A stretch of DNA of 64,000 nt. Origin: Mytilus californianus. Lineage: Eukaryota > Mollusca > Bivalvia > Mytilida > Mytilidae. Location: the NCBI RefSeq assembly GCF_021869535.1, contig NW_026262582.1, positions 59,842,851-59,906,850 on the forward strand. Reading direction: 5' to 3'. How positions within the stretch are numbered: position 1 is the first letter of the stretch; every line of letters begins with the position of its first letter. Below, piece after piece: positions 61,001 through 64,000 of the stretch. The position numbers were made by a program, and so were the translations under genes. Under the pieces are notes generated by a model that did no database searches, had not been told where the DNA came from, and worked only from the letters and a program-made list of their open reading frames with translations.

Positions 61001-62846
61001 GACATGACTGAACGGACTTAACACGGTATATTGTGACAGCGTCTGAAAGTCTGAAAAAGTCTTGACGTTTTTCTCTAGCAGTAAATACAGCAGATTAAGA
61101 CTTGATCAGACCAAAATGACCGTTTCAGACTTGAATATTGCTACTAGTGTTTGTATTATCTCTTTCAAGAAAGAGTAAATTAAAAACCCTCACGCTTGTG
61201 GGAAATAACGTGCAAGCAAATTACCATGATGTCTGGTATTTGTGATAAGGTAGTAGTTTCATAAGCAGTATTAACAGAAAATAACATATTCCTGTTCATT
61301 TTTGAAGATTTTCGATAAAAACAGTTGACATTGATGAGTTTTCTACTTAAGGCCAAGTAACAGTACATGGGCTATATCACAGATTTTCTTAAAGTTTTGC
61401 ACACACCTTTGTCTCGTTGATTAGGTGAAGGTTAAACGCTTTAAAATATGTTTAACCATGACGCATTCCATATGTGCCAGTCCCAAGTTTAGAGCATGCA
61501 TTGAAATGGTTGTTGGTGGCTGTTGTCTGTTGTATTTGTTATTCTTTATTGTGTTTACTTAAATCAGGCCGATAGTTTTCTCTTTTGATTTGTTTCCAAA
61601 TTGGTCATTTTGACTTATAGAACTGTCTATGCTGTATGGGTTTGGCCTTTATTGCAGGTCGGCTTGTGACATAGTACCTTTCGTTACTGTTACTTTGTCT
61701 CTGGTAAATAGATGCTTCATTATCAATCATACAATATCTTTGTATTTCTGTAATGGTGGATGTACAATTTTTCTTATCAACGAACTTACTTAAGATATAT
61801 TCACGAATTGATTGTTTAGTATTGAAAATCAATAGTGTGTATCATAAGGCTTAAATATAATATCAAGAATATCAAATGTTCAATACACGTGAACAGAGAT
61901 AGGCATGTAAATAAAAGGGGCAAGAATAACATGAGCTCTGTTTCTGTTATGCATTGAACACTCGTCTTACAGCTTCATTATACTATCATGTTGACAATGT
62001 CGATAACAACACAACATTGACTCAAAGTTAAACCAGTATTATAATGCAGTATGGTATGAAACATTATGCTTAATTGGATGACGTTTGCCGTCGATTTCTA
62101 TTGTTGACAGTCAGAGTCATTGGCACTACCGTTGTGCAACCGAATTCATGTGTCTGAATATTTACAGATACGCCTTTTAAACAATTTATCAGAATTCCCC
62201 TAGAACGGAAATAGTGAAGTTTGAAGAGTTGCCATGGCCGATATAGAATTTAACGGTGGTAAATATCCGTTTTACTGACACCGCTCCTTGAAAAAAGTGG
62301 ACATTCGTAGTATAGTACATTGTAGAAATAATGTACTAATTCGAAATAAATATTAACAAAATGACAAAAGGTTATTCATAAAAGGTAAAAGAAAAAAAAA
62401 ATCACTACCAAAAACCGCAAAACAGATCATGCGACAGATACAACACAACTACATGGATACACACATTTACCATATGATTTACTCGATGAAAATACATCCT
62501 TTTCAATTGAGGACTTTTAGCATGTTTAGACTCATTCCAGGACATCAAACTTCAATTATGTTCCAAAGTCAATTACGAAACAACCAGTTATTAATACTAT
62601 AATAAAAGATGATCAGTGTACATATATTCAACCAATCTCTTTCCAGATGAAAAAGCAACGTTTCAACACATACAGCTGTACACTATGGTTATAGTTGCTA
62701 TATTGTTGTTGGTAGTTATAGCCGCAGTTTCTGTCAAAGTTAAACGAGGTGCCTGTAAAAGATATGACCGGACAGTACACATGAATAAGAAAACCAAACA
62801 GAGGAATTACTTCGTCAAGTTAGGGAACAACAGTAATTTTGTTTGA
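37432..62846 (+). CDS. Gene 2: paralogous MEGF/EGF-like type I membrane protein (at least 4 exons, 175 aa in simplest model)
   Basis: Simplest model: exons 37432-37529, 38104-38177, 43124-43279, 62647-62846 (stop TGA), 528 nt. Phases are 2, 1 and 1; donors are GTATGT, GTAAGT and GTATGT; acceptors are TTTTAG, TAACAG and TTCCAG. Residues 1-18 (MFPCFLAYMCLHTITGLD) are signal-peptide-like. CCPD is at 45-48, then C-H-A-G-Y-Y at 59-64, C-x3-C-P-x7-C-x3-C-x-C at 68-87 and GC at 98-99. This spacing matches the repeating unit of bivalve MEGF10/draper-like receptors as I know it. The membrane helix is about residues 121-139, followed by a basic 36-residue tail. A second strong donor at 43327 (GTAAGC, phase 0) would lengthen exon 3 by 47 nt and then need an extra phase 0-to-1 exon. 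The CCPD exon has a duplicate at 40220-40275. The first and last exons are joined only by phase and character, so they are less certain than the two cysteine exons. Confidence 0.6.
38104..38177 (+). CDS. Gene 2 CCPD exon, copy 1
   Basis: A 74-nt exon with acceptor TTTGTTTTAG and a perfect GTAAGT donor. It enters in phase 2 and leaves in phase 1. It encodes a Lys/Val-rich lead (KSKKVEVL) and then IPKCCPDFYLKIGTCQ. The final C joins CC of the exon at 43124 to make a Pro codon. The 3' part of this exon opens the first unit of the 2.1 kb tandem duplication. Confidence 0.7.
38500..39110 (-). pseudogene. Reverse-transcriptase relic inside duplication unit 1
   Basis: Minus-strand pieces in order: HVFQRIISIPMGA, then APLLVDLFNYSHETDFIKQL, CFTFMFTYIDEIIS and SYLDLHLDI. 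This is the PMG-to-YIDD-to-SYLDL order of the RT family, broken by frameshifts and stops. The ORF at 38505-38708 is its best-preserved end. Confidence 0.55.
39330..39662 (-). repeat. RT-element 3' tail ('YPSGAPE' repeat), unit 1
   Basis: Minus-strand text reads TCGAGSAYPSGAPEITPSFW and continues through VLSVYFRFMSLNVTLVSFAS. The same translated text follows the RT C-terminus at 63566 (+) and 2816 (+). It is a non-coding 3' tail that happens to stay open. Here it lies 5' of the RT relic on the same strand, so the two pieces come from different insertions or a rearrangement. Confidence 0.6.
39655..40032 (+). repeat. ACACCAT-rich minisatellite block, unit 1
   Basis: Irregular repeats of TTACACCAT/ACACCATACACC occupy 39655-39770 and 39900-40032, split by an AT-rich spacer. 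The open frame across it is an artefact of the repeat. Confidence 0.8.
40220..40275 (+). CDS. Gene 2 CCPD exon, duplicated copy 2 (alternative exon or dead copy)
   Basis: The last 50 nt are identical to the exon ending at 38177, including the GTAAGT donor. The 5' part is replaced at the duplication junction, but an AG (AATGCAG) sits so that the exon still enters in phase 2, reading ITIPKCC after the split codon. The pyrimidine tract is poor, so use is uncertain. If both copies were spliced in series the frame would shift and reach TAA within the second copy. They can therefore only be alternatives. Confidence 0.4.
40598..41208 (-). pseudogene. Reverse-transcriptase relic inside duplication unit 2
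   Basis: Nearly identical to 38500-39110, carried along by the tandem duplication. One substitution is visible near 40742 (GTTAGCAG against GTTAACAG). Confidence 0.55.
41428..41752 (-). repeat. RT-element 3' tail ('YPSGAPE' repeat), unit 2
   Basis: The duplicate of 39330-39662 in the second unit of the 2.1 kb duplication. It differs by loss of one 8-bp ACAGACAA repeat (near 41590), which moves the reading frame. Confidence 0.6.
41745..42122 (+). repeat. ACACCAT-rich minisatellite block, unit 2
   Basis: The copy of 39655-40032 in the second duplication unit. Confidence 0.8.
42555..42870 (+). repeat. Mollusc repeat 'tgtcccacgaacaatgtgat'
   Basis: 'tgtcccacgaacaatgtgat', 'gtccgtccgtctcgtgtt' and 'tttccgtggaaatataaatg' form a dispersed block whose open frames have no protein look. 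Confidence 0.4.
43124..43326 (+). CDS. Gene 2 EGF-like exon with two possible donors
   Basis: Acceptor TTTTGTAACAG; phase 1 entry. It encodes CHAGYYDNKC, then TVKCPPNHYDVQCKQNCNC and VHGC, a complete compact cysteine module. Two good donors are visible. One is GTATGT after 43279 (phase 1), which fits the terminal exon at 62647 directly. The other is GTAAGC after 43326 (phase 0), which matches the phase of the equivalent exon in gene 1 and adds a short stretch with an NFT sequon. Both may be used. Confidence 0.7.
44564..44603 (+). repeat. Poly(A) tract
   Basis: A run of 39 adenines with one G near 44579. Possibly a retroposed tail, but no element is recognised upstream. Confidence 0.85.
44949..45235 (+). 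mobile_element. CACTAGTAGCAA repeat, copy A (probable MITE)
   Basis: Starts CACTAGTAGCAAGAT and carries 'gaaacggtcatttttgtctg', 'gctagagaaaaacgtca' and 'ttcagactttcagacgc'. All of these occur in the same order in reverse complement at 60915-61149. No coding sequence. The far end is set by eye. Confidence 0.6.
45823..45905 (+). repeat. Repeat A, end fragment
   Basis: 'aaggagttgtggtatgattg' and 'ccaatgagagtgctatctgc' are the beginning of repeat A in direct orientation. Confidence 0.55.
47865..48112 (+). repeat. Mollusc repeat with TTAACGCC and 'cggccaccgaggcc' ends
   Basis: Starts 'gattgattgttggtgtttaa' then CGCCACTTAAAGC and ends 'tactcggccaccgaggccgc'. It is GC-richer than its flanks. This is a non-autonomous SINE- or MITE-type repeat known across molluscs; I do not assign a named family. 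Confidence 0.6.
51659..51850 (-). CDS. Orphan ORF, about 64 aa, unknown
   Basis: This minus-strand reading frame, inside the long last intron of gene 2, is clearly GC-richer than its surroundings over 51700-51850. It starts MVAMLRLYRCVICQVRGGTT and includes CHLLQARHGVKHHLD. The composition suggests real or former coding sequence, perhaps a transposon or a first exon, but no domain is recognised and no clear donor is seen. Confidence 0.2.
52415..52520 (-). repeat. Repeat A, end fragment
   Basis: 'atgcggtattgggtttgtct', 'cgtcacctatggttagttgt' and 'ctcgtttgaaatcacgtgtg' give the reverse orientation of repeat A. Confidence 0.5.
54284..54716 (+). repeat. About 160-bp tandem repeat, 2.7 copies
   Basis: The phrase 'tttccggacaataactt' (54284), 'tttccggacacaaactt' (54446) and 'tttccagacaataactt' (54606) gives periods of 162 and 160 bp. 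Each unit also carries a form of 'accacaaggttccatatcac'. It is preceded by a GTC-rich segment (54238-54270). Confidence 0.75.
54723..54772 (+). repeat. Poly(G)/poly(T) tract
   Basis: About 20 G, then TTCCCAA, about 17 T and 8 G. Directly follows the 160-bp tandem repeat. Confidence 0.8.
54992..55042 (+). repeat. (GA)n microsatellite
   Basis: An uninterrupted GA run of 51 bp. Confidence 0.97.
55556..55666 (+). repeat. Bivalve repeat 'aatggggaatgtgtcaaaga'
   Basis: 'aatggggaatgtgtcaaaga', 'caacaacccgaccacagaac' and 'ggtcttcaatgcagcgagaa' mark a repeat I know as common in mussel genomes. Class not assigned. Confidence 0.65.
56918..56982 (+). pseudogene. Cysteine-rich exon-like fragment ending in a stop
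   Basis: A poly-T tract and CTATAG acceptor lead in phase 1, the entry phase of the EGF exons of genes 1 and 2, into CIPKCTCLAKIVECSATNMT and then TGA. Four cysteines in 20 residues suggest a decayed EGF-type exon, but no donor follows and the fragment is short enough to be chance. Confidence 0.2.
57060..57112 (+). repeat. tRNA-derived SINE fragment
   Basis: 'ggtagtctcgtcggctttct' and 'ctgagtgcgagaggtcc' match the head of the SINE at 16265. Only about 50 bp remain. Confidence 0.35.
58500..59140 (-). pseudogene. LINE 3' fragment, better preserved
   Basis: An open minus-strand frame of 104 aa (59131-58817) reads YRSAYAKIRCGVAPLKIETG, then RLCFNCDNIEDEKHVLLTC and PLYEDLRQSL. This is the C-terminal domain after the reverse transcriptase in mollusc LINE-type elements. 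Downstream on the same strand three 19-21 bp repeats containing ACAATATAACATTTAAT (58524-58590) look like the simple-repeat tail. The rest of the element is missing (5' truncation). Confidence 0.7.
59486..59633 (+). CDS. Candidate optional exon of gene 2 (phase 0 to phase 1)
   Basis: A good pyrimidine tract ends TATTTTCAG, and an open frame begins TSSVWNLTEQNG. A possible donor GTATTT in phase 1 follows AATG. It has exactly the phase needed between the long form of exon 3 (ending 43326) and the terminal exon at 62647. It would add about 49 residues with one NLT sequon and a single Cys. No homology is recognised, and other open stretches with the same phases exist (for example near 48259). Confidence 0.2.
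60915..61149 (-). mobile_element. CACTAGTAGCAA repeat, copy B (inverted)
   Basis: The reverse complement runs from CACTAGTAGCAATATTC at 61149 leftwards with the same internal landmarks as copy A. The two copies sit in the last intron and lie 16 kb apart in opposite directions. Confidence 0.6.
61440..61745 (-). repeat. Mussel interspersed repeat A, near full length
   Basis: In order: 'gtgccagtcccaagttta', 'gttttctcttttgattt', 'ctgtatgggtttggccttta' and 'tcattatcaatcatacaata', the reverse orientation of repeat A. The reading frames over it are not genes. Confidence 0.6.
62647..62846 (+). CDS. Gene 2 terminal exon: membrane helix and cytoplasmic tail
   Basis: Acceptor CTCTTTCCAG; phase 1 entry. 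After EKATFQHIQLYT comes the hydrophobic run MVIVAILLLVVIAAVSV, then a basic stop-transfer segment KVKRGACKR and a tail ending LGNNSNFV. A candidate poly(A) signal follows at 63033. It could end gene 2 as modelled, or belong to another gene whose upstream exons I have missed. Confidence 0.6.
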
Positions 62847-63032
62847 ACGATTTTAGTATTTAATCGAAAGTGAAAATCAATCGTTTGAATAATGCATCCT
62901 ACATCAGCTTATAAAAGATAAAAATCACCGTAGACTTGCTTTTGTCGATATTCATGGTTTAATTCTAATAACTAAAAATGTATATCTTTCATTTAACTAT
63001 TCCCAAATATCCAATATTAATTGAATAATAAT

Positions 63033-63038
63033 AATAAA
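63033..63038 (+). promoter_or_regulatory. Candidate poly(A) signal of gene 2
   Basis: AATAAA lies about 190 nt after the TGA stop of the terminal exon. In AT-rich DNA such hexamers are common, so position is the only support. Confidence 0.35.
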
Positions 63039-63289
63039 GCAATATCGTTAGACATAACAACATAGGTTTAATATTTAAGTATAAAGACACGTGTACGATC
63101 ACATGAGACATGTAGGTATTTTTTCTCCATGTTTCAGTAGTCACTCATGTTTCCTCCCCGAGGTTATCACCCACCCAGTAGTCAGCACTTCTATTTTAAC
63201 ATGAATTCATCATTGATATGGTCATTCTTATAAATTAAATGTTCACCATATTTTGAATTGATAAGGATGTTCTTGTCAGAAAAAGATAA

Positions 63290-63850
63290 GTTTAGCTGCA
63301 TTTGGCAAAACCTTTCGGAATTTGAGTCCTTAACGCTCTTCAACTTCGTAACTTATTGGGCCTTTTTTGCCTTTTTTATTCGAGCGTCACTGATGAAATC
63401 ATCCCTTCGTAACTTTTACGGACGCCATCACGCGTTGGTTGACCGTTATGAAATATCCCTTCACAGATGATAGCGGATATGTTCCAAATGTTGTAACTAC
63501 AATCCCGTCCCCTTTTCCCCGAATGTGACCTACCGAATAAGACTTATTATCTTGTTTGTTCTAATATGAGCAACACGACAGGTGCCACATGTAGAGCAGA
63601 TTCTGCTTATCCTTCCGGAGCACCTGAGATCACCCTCAACTTTTGGTGGATTCGTGTTGCTCAGTCATTAGTTTTCGATGTTGTGTTTTATGTACTAGTG
63701 TTTGTCTGTTGGTCTTTTTCTTTTTTAGACACGGCTTTGTCAGTTTATGTTCGACTAATGAGTTTGAATGTCCCTTTGTTATCTTTCGCCTCCTTTTTGA
63801 TGAATCCTTTGCAGACGACACGCGCGTTTTACAAATATTCAAACTGACCA
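63290..63850 (+). pseudogene. Reverse-transcriptase C-terminus and 3' tail
   Basis: FYGRHHALVDRYEIS (from about 63400) is the C-terminal motif of the RT family. It is followed by the 3' tail TTGATCRADSAYPSGAPEIT. The segment 63295-63400 with 'ttcgagcgtcactgatga' is another typical part of the same repeat. Compared with 2165-3045 this copy keeps only the end. Confidence 0.6.
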
Positions 63851-64000
63851 GGTATCTGTGGTGAGTTTATTTACACACGATGATGAATGTCAACGTCTGC
63901 CTAACTTATTGGTCAGATTTAAAATACAGTTTTAATCAAATGTTGTCGTTGGAGAATATATCGGTTTTCTTTTACTTATAGGGATCCCTGTACTTGATGG

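Larger units (their letters stand above)
43327..62646. other. Last intron of gene 2 (about 19 kb) with repeats
   Basis: Besides the listed MITEs, LINE fragment and tandem repeats, two GC-richer islands lie at 57965-58095 and 60345-60420. They have no recognised content, and each is followed by the same 20-bp text 'tttaaatatacaattccttg' (58102 and 60427). At 50585-50690 another GC-rich patch ('ccggctagccggatgcgc') is unexplained. 49280-49500 reads like an old dispersed repeat. Confidence 0.4.

Noticed and set aside
1..64000. CRISPR array, bacterial operon, prophage or new prokaryotic-style defence system
   Set aside because: No regular direct repeats with unique spacers and no compact coding; exon-intron structure and mussel repeats show a eukaryotic nuclear genome.

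Overview
The window looks like nuclear DNA of a marine bivalve, most likely a Mytilus-type mussel. It is AT-rich and intron-rich, with almost no long open reading frames, and it is crowded with interspersed repeats whose text I recognise from mussel genomes. Examples are the 'atgtggtatgattgccaatg' repeat, the 'aatggggaatgtgtcaaaga' repeat, and reverse-transcriptase relics with a 'YPSGAPE' 3' tail. The species call is recognition plus inference; no search was run. There is no sign of bacterial operons, CRISPR, rRNA or intact tRNA genes.

The best-supported content is two multi-exon host genes on the + strand, found by joining short open stretches at splice sites of matching phase. Gene 1 (20073-24758, 4 exons, 212 aa) and gene 2 (37432-62846, 4 exons in the simplest model, 175 aa) both encode small type I membrane proteins. 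Each has a signal peptide, one compact cysteine-rich module of the MEGF/EGF-like kind beginning with a CCPD motif, one membrane helix and a short basic cytoplasmic tail. They share exon order, the phases of the first two introns and a gapless 18-residue cysteine pattern, so they are probably local paralogues. The CCPD exon of gene 2 lies at the edge of a recent, nearly perfect 2.1 kb tandem duplication (38128-40223 and 40226-42313). This gives two copies of the exon whose phases forbid joint inclusion. Broken or orphan pieces (10518-10737, 49587-49604, 56918-56982, perhaps 9370-9478) hint at further decayed members of the cluster.

Layout: 1-3050 holds repeats and two reverse-transcriptase relics. 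3050-20072 is mostly anonymous AT-rich DNA with one exon-like island (4720-4812), a relic membrane exon (10518-10737), TTAA-flanked MITEs and SINE-like pieces. 20073-24758 is gene 1, whose third intron carries an antisense retroelement. 24770-37431 is intergenic, with microsatellites, a LINE 3' fragment and a Tc1/mariner relic. 37432-62846 is gene 2, with very long introns holding the 2.1 kb duplication, MITEs, simple repeats and a LINE fragment. 62847-64000 ends in another reverse-transcriptase 3' end.

The two genes probably make cell-surface proteins with a single small disulphide-rich ectodomain. Nothing in the sequence identifies ligand or signalling partner; the tails lack an obvious ITAM or kinase.
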